A stretch of DNA of 64,000 nt from Macrothele yani (Eukaryota > Arthropoda > Arachnida > Araneae > Macrothelidae), in contig CM077034.1 in assembly GCA_039090855.1 (NCBI GenBank), positions 14,649,719 to 14,713,718 of the forward strand, in the 5' to 3' direction. Positions within the stretch are counted from its first letter, which is position 1. Each line of letters begins with the position of its first letter. Shown in pieces: positions 56,091 to 64,000 of the stretch. The position numbers and the translations under genes are program-made. The notes beneath the pieces were generated by a model that had not been told where the DNA came from, did not search any database, and was given only the letters and a program-made list of their open reading frames with translations.

Positions 56091-56171
56091 TTCTTCCGCG
56101 AACTCAAAAACCATGGAGACATCCTCACTGGCCGGGCCATCTCTATTCGGACAACCAGACTGCCTTTTCAG
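56091..56171 (+). CDS. Probable host exon abutting the satellite
   Basis: A strong donor CAG/GTGAGC ends this exon at 56171; the only good acceptor upstream is GTACTAACAG at 56081-56090, which lies in the last satellite unit. In the frame that gives 1 nt first and 2 nt last, the text is SSANSKTMETSSLAGPSLFG then QPDCLF, a Ser-rich sequence. Its 2-nt end matches the exon at 62398, which begins with the last nucleotide of a Ser codon, giving CLF-S-IPDESD across the junction. The two other frames are also open, so the frame choice rests on that phase match. The exon would need a preceding exon ending with 2 nt, not found. Assignment to the RING gene is inference. Confidence 0.5.
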
Positions 56172-56297
56172 GTGAGCATATAGCATTGTTTTATCGTCGA
56201 GAGTGTTTTTATGTAAAATCATTATTTTGTTCAAATCATTTTGTCAAAACATTGCAAGTTTACATAATGCATTTGTAACTCTGTCCTCATTAATTTA
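56172..56297 (+). other. Intron start
   Basis: Begins GTGAGCATATAGC; otherwise nothing recognised before the Tc1. Confidence 0.4.
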
Positions 56298-57839
56298 CAC
56301 TGCTGGACAATTGCTAAGGACGGATCATAAACGGCTATATAGCGCATGAAAAAGTAAGTGTGGTTGGATGCCAAGTGAAATAAAATAATGTCAGAATGCC
56401 AGGACATTACAAGAAAGACAATTTATTGTGCTCTGAAATCCAGAAGGCTTTGGAACGTGTTCAAGGGACAAACAGGCCATTTTGTGCAGAATACGTAAAC
56501 GTGAAAAAAAATGCAATTACCGTCCGCAGGCGTTCCGGCGTAAGATGTCAATACGGGATATGGCCGCCATGGAGGGCGATGCAAGATTCTACACGTCGTG
56601 TCATGCTTTGCACAACATTATCAAGCAGCTGTTGGGGTAATTTATCCCATTCCTCTGTCAGTGCACAGATGAGGGTGTCCTTGTTTATTGGAGGGCATTG
56701 GCGACCAGCAAGACTCCTCCCCAAAGCATCCCACACATTTTCAATGGGATTCAGATCTAGAGAACGTGCTGGCCATACGAGGAGTTGAATATCCTCGCTC
56801 TCAAGACACTCCTGGACAGCGACTGTTCGATGACATGTTGCGTTGTCGTCCATGAAAATGAATCTATCACCGACAGCACCACGGAACATGCGAACATGAG
56901 GTAGCAGAACATCATTAATGTATCGTTGGCCAGTCATAGTCCCAGTTGGAAGCACATAGAGGGACGTACGGCCATTGATCATGATGCCAGCCCACACCAT
57001 GACACTACATGTCGGATATCGGTCCCTTTCCTGTATGTTTGCTGGACAATATGCAGTACCACTATAACGCCAGATTAGTTGTCGTCGACAATCAGACGAT
57101 AGACTGTATCTACTCTCATCTGAGAAGAGGACAGCAGACCAGTCGTTATAAGTCCAATTGTGATGTTGATGGCACCATTGCAAACGGGCGGTACGGTGAC
57201 GTCTGGACAATGGGATGCACACAACAGGACGGCGGGCGTATAGGCCTCCTTCATGCAAAGGTCTGGCGACAGTTTTTCGGGAGATCCGCTTGCCAGTAGC
57301 AGCCATAAACTGATTTGCTACCTCACTAGCTGTGCTGCACCGGTGTCTTTTTGTTGATAGCACTATGTACCGATCTTCTGCAGGTGTCGTACTGCGAACA
57401 CGACCTCCCCCGTGACGTTTGCTACACTCTCCATTTGTTTGAAATGATTTCCAAAGCCTTGAAACAACACTGTGGCTGACGTCGAACTCCCTGGCAACAT
57501 CTGTTATTTTTCGCCCTTCTTCAATCTTGCCAATAATACGTCCACACGTAAAATCATCTAGGTGATGTCGGGAAGACATACTGAAAATTGCAAGTTCGTC
57601 AATTGATTCTTTCCCTTTCAACTTTGCGTTTGAACAACAACGGTCAATACGCGTCAAATCCTTTATATCTCTTATCAGCGCTATGACGTCACGAACAAGT
57701 TCGGCAATCCAAAATTTGCTTACGCACAACACGTCTTACTGTATCCCGCACTTATGCTAATTTCCACATTTTCCTGCCTTCCATTTTATGGTTGCTATCG
57801 TTGCTATTGTCATCCGTCCTTAGCAATTGTCTGGCAGTG
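56298..57839 (-). mobile_element. Complete Tc1-like transposon (family T5)
   Basis: Inverted repeats CACTGCTGGACAATTGCTAA and complement of TTAGCAATTGTCTGGCAGTG are flanked by TA (56296-56297, 57840-57841). 1,542 bp with a single intact transposase gene, 250 bp of 3' and 260 bp of 5' noncoding DNA. Confidence 0.94.
56548..57579 (-). CDS. Intact Tc1-family transposase, DD34E
   Basis: ATG at 57579 (MSSRHHLDDFTCGRIIGKIE) gives 343 residues; the frame is open for 51 further codons upstream, which I take as leader. The HTH region is IIGKIEEGRKITDVAREFDV then SHSVVSRLWKSF (res 14-45), followed by a basic linker GGGRVRSTT and a second HTH. The catalytic triad is VLFSDESRYSL (first Asp), FIFMDDNATCHRTVA (second Asp) and WPARSLDLNPIENVWDALGR, with Glu 34 residues after the second Asp. 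SLDLNP replaces the usual SPDLNP; the Asp is retained. The C-terminus has LLDNVVQSMTRRVESCI. No internal stop, so this copy could be functional. It is only distantly similar to the 40149-41180 protein, meaning at least two independent recent Tc1 lineages. Confidence 0.95.
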   Translation of the reverse strand: MSSRHHLDDFTCGRIIGKIEEGRKITDVAREFDVSHSVVSRLWKSFQTNGECSKRHGGGRVRSTTPAEDRYIVLSTKRHRCSTASEVANQFMAATGKRISRKTVARPLHEGGLYARRPVVCIPLSRRHRTARLQWCHQHHNWTYNDWSAVLFSDESRYSLSSDCRRQLIWRYSGTAYCPANIQERDRYPTCSVMVWAGIMINGRTSLYVLPTGTMTGQRYINDVLLPHVRMFRGAVGDRFIFMDDNATCHRTVAVQECLESEDIQLLVWPARSLDLNPIENVWDALGRSLAGRQCPPINKDTLICALTEEWDKLPQQLLDNVVQSMTRRVESCIALHGGHIPY

Positions 57840-57841
57840 TA

Positions 57842-58085
57842 ATTAAAAGTTTGGATTAATAACCTTCTTTAATACAGTTGATCCCACTTAAGAAGTTTGT
57901 TTGTTAGAGTCCCGGGTTTTTTTTCCGTAGTGCTAATGTTAATTTTTCCCACTTAAGAAGCAATGATGTTTCAATGTGGTTTGTGAGTCAAATATTCAAT
58001 AAATGCTCTACATCAATACGTGGCTAATTGCATGGTATTATGCACATTGGTATACAATGTTACTTATTACTGTTTCACATGTTGT
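57842..58085. other. Intron sequence, nothing recognised
   Basis: AT-rich; a 13-bp word CCCACTTAAGAAG occurs twice (about 57886 and 57949). Confidence 0.5.
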
Positions 58086-58440
58086 ATTGTTTCATTAACT
58101 AAACTAGTTTCAACTCTTTATTTTGCGAGTCATCCTCAGTAGCGGACAATGTTTGTGTTTCCAAAGAGGTCGTCGTATCACTGGGTCACTGATCGTTCTC
58201 ATTATCTGCTGTGCCCTTGTTGCGCATGCGTATTATAGTCGTGAGTTTGTTTGGACATCATCTTCTTTTCTATTTTCTTCTCACGTTTCACCAAGAATTT
58301 CCATGCATATGGCAGGTCGTAGGGGGTGTTGTTATTACAATTTATATCACTAGTTTTCTCGATCAGTACTGCCTCTGCCATTAGGATTTGTTGGTGTGTA
58401 TTGTGTGCTGTTAAGATTTTTTTTTCATTAATGCCCAAAC
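58086..58440 (-). pseudogene. PLE C-terminal fragment
   Basis: Minus strand: HNTHQQILMAEAVLIEKTSD then NNNTPYDLPYAWKFLVK (58400-58270), a PLE C-terminus following GIY-YIG (the AEAVLIEKT Glu-containing helix). Downstream, CTGAGGATGACTCGCAAAAT then AAAGAGTTGAAACTAGT (58137-58100) resembles the degenerate hammerhead core of PLE ends. Confidence 0.65.
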
Positions 58441-58736
58441 ACGTTAATCAAAGTTTTCGGGCTGTATCTTTCAATATCAAATTCAGGTTCGCACTCTTAA
58501 AAATTGAGCCTGAACTCAGCTCTGGCGTAGACATTTATGCAAAATCTCGTGAACTGTGGGCTCGCAGTATTTTTTCGAATTCACTACTGGTGACACGGAT
58601 GGACTTCTTCGGGTTCTCTAGATAGGCCTTACACACGCCGTCCACCTTTTCATCTGAAATGTAGGGTCGCGCAGTGCTTTTGCCTTTCAAGACACTTCCT
58701 GTTGCTTTGAATTTATTTACCCATTGTTCGATGCTT
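58441..58736 (-). pseudogene. DUF4817-type transposase, internal fragment
   Basis: Minus strand in one frame: WVNKFKATGSVLKGKSTARP then YISDEKVDGVCKAYLENPKK (about 58732-58610) and SIRVTSSEFE. This is the region that follows the N-terminal HTH in DUF4817-type transposases (compare WLKQFQKIGSVQHQKGG at 23070). The N-terminal part is the repeat unit of the adjacent array. Confidence 0.75.
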
Positions 58737-61700
58737 CTTCATGTTGGCGGCTGTCTCTTGTACTCACTTTGAATTTATGCTGAACTGTTAAAGATTTTGA
58801 CTCCTCAAACCAAAACACAGACGCTGCTTTCTCCGTTGGGAAAGCCATGTCTGTTGCATTCCATGTTTGACAAGATTTTTCATTACATGAGACACATGGC
58901 GCCATCTATCATCAGACTTAAGGGGGGAACACCATTTAGAAGGCAGAAAATTTGCTGTTTTGAAAGGTTTTTTTTTTCAAATAAAAAGGATTGACATTAT
59001 TGCAACTTTGTACACTTTGTTCGACGCTTCTTCATGTTGGCTGCTGTCTCTTGCACTCAGTTCTGAATTTATGCTGAACTGTTGTTAAAGATTTTGACTC
59101 CTCAAACCAAAACACAGACGCTGCTTTCTCCGTTGGGAAACCCAAGTCTGTTGTATTCCATGTTTGACAAGATTTTTCATTACATGAGACACATGGCGCC
59201 ATCTATCATCAGACTTAAGGGGGAACACCATTTAGAAGGCCGAAAATTTGCTGTTTTGAAAGGGTTTTTTTTTTTTCAAATAAAAGGATTGACATTATTA
59301 CAACTTTGTACACTTTGTTCGATGCTTCTTCATGTTGGCTGCTGTCTCTTGCACTCAGTTCTGAATTTATGCTGAACTGTTGTTAAAGATTTTGACTCCT
59401 CAAACCAAAACACAGACGCTGCTTTCTCCGTTGGGAAACCCAAGTCTGTTGTATTCCATGTTTGACAAGATTTTTCATTACATGAGACACATGGCGCCAT
59501 CTATCATCAGACTTAAGGGGGAACACCATTTAGAAGGCCGAAAATTTGCTGTTTTGAAAGGTTTTTTTTTTCAAATAAAAAGGATTGACATTATTGCAAC
59601 TTTGTACACTTTGTTCAACGCTTCTTCATGTTGGCTGCTGTCTCTTGCACTCAGTTCTGAATTTATGCTGAACTGTTGTTAAAGATTTTGACTCCTCAAA
59701 CCAAAACACAGACGCTGCTTTCTCCGTTGGGAAACCCAAGTCTGTTGTATTCCATGTTTGACAAGATTTTTCATTACATGAGACACATGGCGCCATCTAT
59801 CATCAGACTTAAGGGGGGAACACCATTTAGAAGGCCGAAAATTTGCTGTTTTGAAAGGTTTTTTTTTTCAAATAAAAGGATTGACATTATTACAACTTTG
59901 TACACTTTGTTCGACGCTTCTTCATGTTGGCTGCTGTCTCTTGCACTCAGTTCTGAATTTATGCTGAACTGTTGTTAAAGATTTTGACTCCTCAAACCAA
60001 AACACAGACGTTGCTTTCTCCGTTGGGAAAACCATGTCTGTTGCATTCCATGTTTGACAAGATTTTTCATTACATGAGACACATGGCGCCATCTATCATC
60101 AGACTTAAGGGGGAACACCATTTAGAAGGCCGAAAATTTGCTGTTTTGAAAGGTTTTTTTTTTCAAATAAAAAGGATTGACATTATTACAACTTTGTACA
60201 CTTTGTTCGATGCTTCTTCATGTTGGCTGCTGTCTCTTGCACTCAGTTCTGAATTTATGCTGAACTGTTGTTAAAGATTTTGACTCCTCAAACCAAAACA
60301 CAGATGCTGCTTTCTCCATGTCTGTTGCATTCCATGTTTGACAAGATTTTTCATTACATGAGACACATGGCGCCATCTATCATCAGACTTAAGGGGGAAA
60401 CACCATTTAGAAGGCCGAAAATTTGCTGTTTTGAAAGGGTTTTTCTTTCAAATAAAAAGGATTGACATTATTACAACTTTGTACACTTTGTTCGATGCTT
60501 CTTCATGTTGGCGGCTGTCTCTTGTACTCAGTTCTGAATTTATGCTGAACTGTTGTTAAAGATTTTGACTCTTCAAACCAAAACACAGACGCTGCTTTCT
60601 CCGTTGGGAAAGCCATGTCTGTTGTATTCCATGTTTGACAAGATTTTTCATTACATGAGACACATGGCGCCATCTATCATCAGACTTAAGCGGGGGGAAC
60701 ACCATTTAGAAGGCCGAAAATTTGCTGATTTGAAAGGTTTTTTTTTTTCAAATAAAAAAGGATTGCCATTATTACAACTTTGTACACTTTGTTCGATGCT
60801 TCTTCATGTTGGCTGCTGTCTCTTGCACTCAGTTCTGAATTTATGCTGAACTGTTGTTAAAGATTTTGATTCCTCAAACCAAAACACAGAAGCTGCTTTC
60901 TCCGTTGGGAAAGCCATGTCTGTTGCATTCCATGTTTGACAAGATTTTTCATTACATGAGACACATGGCGCCATCTATCATCAGACTTAAGGGGGAACAC
61001 CATTTAGAAGGCCGAAAATTTGCTGTTTTGAAAGGGTTTTTTTTTTTTCAAATAAAAAAGGATTGACATTATTACAACTTTGTACACTTTGTTCGATGCT
61101 TCTTCATGTTGGCGGCTGTCTCTTGTACTCAGTTCTGAATTTATGCTGAACTGTTGTTAAAGATTTTGACTCCTCAAACCAAAACACAGACGCTGCTTTC
61201 TCCGTTGGGAAAGCCATGTCTGTTGCATTCCATGTTTGACAAGATTTTTCATTACATCAGACACATGGCACCATCTATCATCAGACTTAAGGGGGGAACA
61301 CCATTTAGAAGGCCAAAAATTTGCTGTTTTGAAAGTTTTTTTTTTTTTTAAATAAAAAGGATTGACATTATTACAACTTTGTACACTTTGTTCGATGCTT
61401 CTTCATGTTGGCGGCTGTCTCTTGCACTCAGTTCTGTATTTATGCTGAACTGTTGTTAAAGATTTTGACTCCTCAAACCAAAACACAGACGCTGCTTTCT
61501 CCGTTGGGAAAGCCATGTCTGTTGCATTCCATGTTTGACAAGATTTTTCATTACATCAGACACATGGCACCATCTATCATCAGACTTAAGGGGGGGGGAA
61601 CACATTTAGAAGGCCAAAAATTTGCTGTTTTGAAAGTTTTTTTTTCAAATAAAAAGGATTGCCATTATTACAACTTTGTACACTTTGTTCGATGCTTCTT

Positions 61701-62165
61701 CATGTTGGCTGCTGCCTCTTGCACTCAGTTCTGAATTTATGCTGAACTGTTGTTAAAGATTTTGACTCCTCAAACCAAAACACAGACGCTGCTTTCTCCG
61801 TTGGGAAAGCCATGTCTGTTGCATTCCATGTTTGACAAGATTTTTCATTACATGAGACACATGGCGCCATCTATCATCAGACTTAAGGGGGAACACCATT
61901 TAGAAGGCCAAAAATTTGCTGTTTTGAAAGTTTTTTTTTTTTTCAAATAAAAGGGATTGACATTATTACAACTTTGTACACTTTGTTCGATGCTTCTTCA
62001 GGCTGTCTCTTGTACTCAGTTCTGAATTTATGGTGAACTGTTGTTAAAGATTTTGACTCCTCAAACCAAAACACAGAAGCTGCTTTCTCCGTTGGGAAAG
62101 CCATGTCTGTTGTATTCCATGTTTGACAAGATTTTTCATTACAGGAGACACGTGGCGCCATCTAT
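58736..62165. repeat. 297-bp tandem array (~11.6 copies) made from a DUF4817-type transposon 5' end
   Basis: Unit boundaries (GTTCGATGCTTCTTCATG) fall at 58736, 59019, 59317, 59613, 59909, 60205, 60490, 60791, 61091, 61390, 61687 and 61985. On the minus strand each unit encodes MAFPTEKAASVFWFEESKSL, TVQHKFRTE and RSIEQ, the DUF4817-type N-terminus, preceded by a leader (AAGTCTGATGATAGATGGCG). Units end in frame-breaking changes, so no protein is made. Plus-strand frames of ~100 codons are shadows. The leftmost unit runs into the transposase body at 58441-58736, showing which element was amplified. Confidence 0.92.
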
Positions 62166-62397
62166 TATCAGACCTAACAAACCTTAACACTTGCCACGTC
62201 TCTTTTCGTTTAAAGTAAGTTTTTTCTATCTTATTTATTTTTAATGAAGTTGTACACTTCATTTATAGACACTCTGTATATTAGTGCACATGTTGTTGTT
62301 GATGCTTGAGAATTGAAGTTTGATTTCATCTACATTTGGAGAAGAGTTATTGGTGCAGTGTATTTTGTGTTACGTCACATGTTTATAATAAATCAAG
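62166..62397 (+). other. Intron sequence
   Basis: AT-rich. Acceptor candidates before the next exon are AATCAAG at 62397 and TTTAG at 62420; neither has a strong pyrimidine tract. Confidence 0.4.
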
Positions 62398-62618
62398 TAT
62401 TCCTGATGAATCTGATTTAGATGATGAAGTTCAGTCACATTCCCGATGCTCCAGTAAGCAGGATTTGTACATGCGCCTTGGGTTGCTACTTGGTGACAAC
62501 GTGCCGTCTGGAATCAGAAAACCCCGATCTCTTAATCACAGCAGTCAAGACTCCTACGCCAGCATATCCTCGCTTGCAAGTAGTGAGCCTAACACTAGTC
62601 CTTTATCAGTTCTTACAG
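62398..62618 (+). CDS. Host gene exon, Ser-rich
   Basis: The frame reads IPDESDLDDEVQSHSRCSSK, QDLYMRLGLLLGDNVPSGIR, KPRSLNHSSQDSYASISSLA and SSEPNTSPLSVLTG and ends at ACAG/GTTAGT with 1 nt of a split codon (phase 1), like the RING and 26361 exons. The acidic-then-Ser-rich layout with a conserved-looking QDLYMRLGLLLGD segment resembles a regulatory linker with a short helix. It is not related to any mobile element here. The start is uncertain: AG at 62396-62397 fits the 56091-56171 exon, whereas AG at 62419-62420 would fit a phase-1 donor. I do not recognise the orthologue. It probably continues the RING-finger gene. Confidence 0.7.
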
Positions 62619-63093
62619 GTTAGTGAAACTTAATTTCTAATCTCCAGATATATTTTATATTTATTTATATAAATTTTCTAGAAATTTTTCTAGCCATACG
62701 TTATTCAGTGCTAAGTTCCATTTTTTAAAAAATACACTGTTAAAAAAATAATTAGTAACCCCAGGAAGTAATTATGTGATTTGCATTCAAATTGTCTTGT
62801 GGCATGATTGTAACATGTTACAGGATTGCCAGCTGACCGGGGAAAACTCCGGGAATTCGAAAATAAGGCTAAAAATCGAGGAAAACTCGGGAGGAAAAAT
62901 TTTTTTTAGTAAAAACCGGGAATAGTCGCAAAAAAATAATGCCATGTGTATTCATAAAGGCTTTGTGATTCAATCTAACGGAAGTGCCGAACCATGAATT
63001 AGAGATAATTTAATTGCTGTATTTTACTGACCATAGTGAAAAGGATTGGTAGAGAAATGTGTAACACGCAAAAAATGAGAATTCTTAATACAA
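62619..63093 (+). other. Intron sequence with an old repeat
   Basis: Between 62820 and 62940 there are GGGGAAAACTCCGGGAATTC and GAGGAAAACTCGGGAGG, internally repetitive and element-like but unassigned. No exon seen. Confidence 0.45.
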
Positions 63094-64000
63094 GGTACGA
63101 TCAAAAATTTCCAAGACTAGGCTGATACATAACAAAGTACTTACGTTACTTAAGTCTGGCTATGATCTCCCTCAAAGTAGTCTCCTTGGGCAGCAACACT
63201 CTGTTGCCAGCGTTTTTGCCACTGTTGGAACGCTCTCCGGAAGTTCCGAGACTAGGCCGATATACAATAAAGTACTTACGTTACTTAGAAGTCTGGCTAC
63301 GATCTCCCTCAAAGTAGTCTCCTTGGGCAGCAATACACTTCTGCCAGCGTTTTTGCCACTGTTGGAACGCTCTCCGGAAGTTCCAAGACTAGGCCGACAT
63401 ACAATAAAGTACTTACATTACTTAAGTCTGGCTATGATCTCCCTCAAAGTAGTCTCCTTGGGCAGCAATACACTGTTGCCAGCGTTTTTGCCACTGGGAA
63501 CGCTCGCCGGAAGTTCCGAGACTAGGCCGATATACAATAAAATACTTACGTTACTTAAGTCTGGCTATGATCTCCTCAAAGTAGTCTCCTTGGGCAGCAA
63601 TACACTGTTGCCAGCGTTTTTGCCACTGTTGGAACGCTCTCCGGAAGTTCCGAGACTAGGCCGATATACAATAAAGTACTTACGTTACTTAAGTCTGGCT
63701 ACGATCTCCCTCAAAGTAGTCTCCTTGGGCAGCAATACACTGTTGCCAGCGTTTTTGCCACTGTTGGAACGCTCTCCGGAAGTTCCGAGACTAGGCCGAT
63801 ATACAATAAAGTACTTACGTTACTTCAGTCTGGCTATGATCTCCCTCAAAGTAGTCTCCTTGGGCAGCAATACACTGTTGCCAGCGTTTTTGCCACTGTT
63901 GGAACGCTCTCCGGAAGTTCCGAGACTAGGCCGATATACAATAAAGTACTTACATTACTTAAGTCTGGCTATGATCTCCCTCAAAGTAGTCTCCTTGGGC
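63094..64000. repeat. ~135-bp tandem array derived from a mariner-like 3' end, running off the window
   Basis: Left edge GGTACGATCAAAAATTTCC (63094) matches the TACGAKCAAAAA-type ends of mariner elements. Units of 133-137 bp start at AAGTTCCGAGACTAGGCC (63241, 63378, 63511, 63645, 63780, 63915). On the minus strand each unit encodes RRAFQQWQKRWQQCIAAQGD then YFEGDHSQT and a stop, the C-terminus typical of mariner-like transposases. At least 6.5 copies; the array is cut by the window end. Confidence 0.92.

Noticed and set aside
56054..56278. Reading the 56091-56171 exon in the other two open frames (LPRTQKPWRHPHW... or FRELKNHGDIL...)
   Set aside because: The first would also fit phase 1-1 and the second phase 0-0, so they are not excluded; the Ser-rich frame was preferred because its phase joins the 62398 exon without an extra exon.
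58797..61950. Family of ~100-residue plus-strand proteins in each 297-bp unit
   Set aside because: They are antisense shadows of the DUF4817-type N-terminus; lengths change with homopolymer indels and no start context or splice sites support them.

Overview
The window looks like a transposon-saturated invertebrate nuclear genome. An arthropod is the best guess, because Tc1 and mariner elements, DUF4817-type transposases, ZMYM-like hAT elements, Penelope-like elements (PLEs) and tRNA-derived SINEs occur together; the lineage cannot be fixed from sequence alone. There are no operons, ribosome binding sites or CRISPR loci. Nearly every long reading frame belongs to a mobile element, and tandem repeats cover roughly 40% of the bases.

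Host gene. I find pieces of one plus-strand host gene spread over at least 46 kb: a C3HC4 RING-finger exon (16220-16393), a second exon (26361-26480), a possible microexon (29193-29225), a Ser-rich exon lying against the end of a satellite (about 56091-56171) and a fifth exon (about 62398-62618). Several share phase-1 boundaries. I do not recognise the orthologue, and at least one connecting exon seems to be missing. Everything between is intronic repeat material.

Layout. 1-2.4 kb: duplicated repeat, a RTE-like LINE (family A) fragment and a small inverted-repeat element. 2.7-9.3 kb: mariner relic, Tc1 copy, a TTAA-flanked foldback element with internal repeats, hAT-like and Tc1 relics, a tRNA-like repeat. 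9.5-12.2 kb: 34-bp minisatellite. 12.3-16 kb: Tc1 relic split by a SINE array, then another Tc1. 16.2-18 kb: RING exon and LINE A. 18.2-23.7 kb: four-level nest (SINEs in mariner in a DUF4817-type transposon, plus a SINE-tail array). 23.7-26.3 kb: PLE nested in PLE. 26.4-29.8 kb: exon, LINE B, LINE A relics. 29.8-36.6 kb: foldback repeat with about 106 copies of a 49-bp unit. 36.6-41.3 kb: LINE B and mariner relics, a broken Tc1 and an intact Tc1. 41.3-49.6 kb: LINE B copies, one split by a compound hAT. 49.6-56.1 kb: 137-bp satellite. 56.1-57.8 kb: exon and intact Tc1. 58.1-62.2 kb: PLE fragment and 297-bp array. 62.4-64 kb: exon, then a 135-bp array running off the window.

Main theme. Most large tandem arrays here can be traced by eye to a piece of an identifiable transposable element: SINE tails (135 bp, two loci), the LINE B reverse-transcriptase region (137 bp), the 5' end of a DUF4817-type transposon (297 bp), the 3' end of a mariner-like element (135 bp) and a dispersed repeat (34 bp). 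This repeated conversion of transposon ends into satellites, one of which abuts a host exon, is the most interesting aspect of the window.
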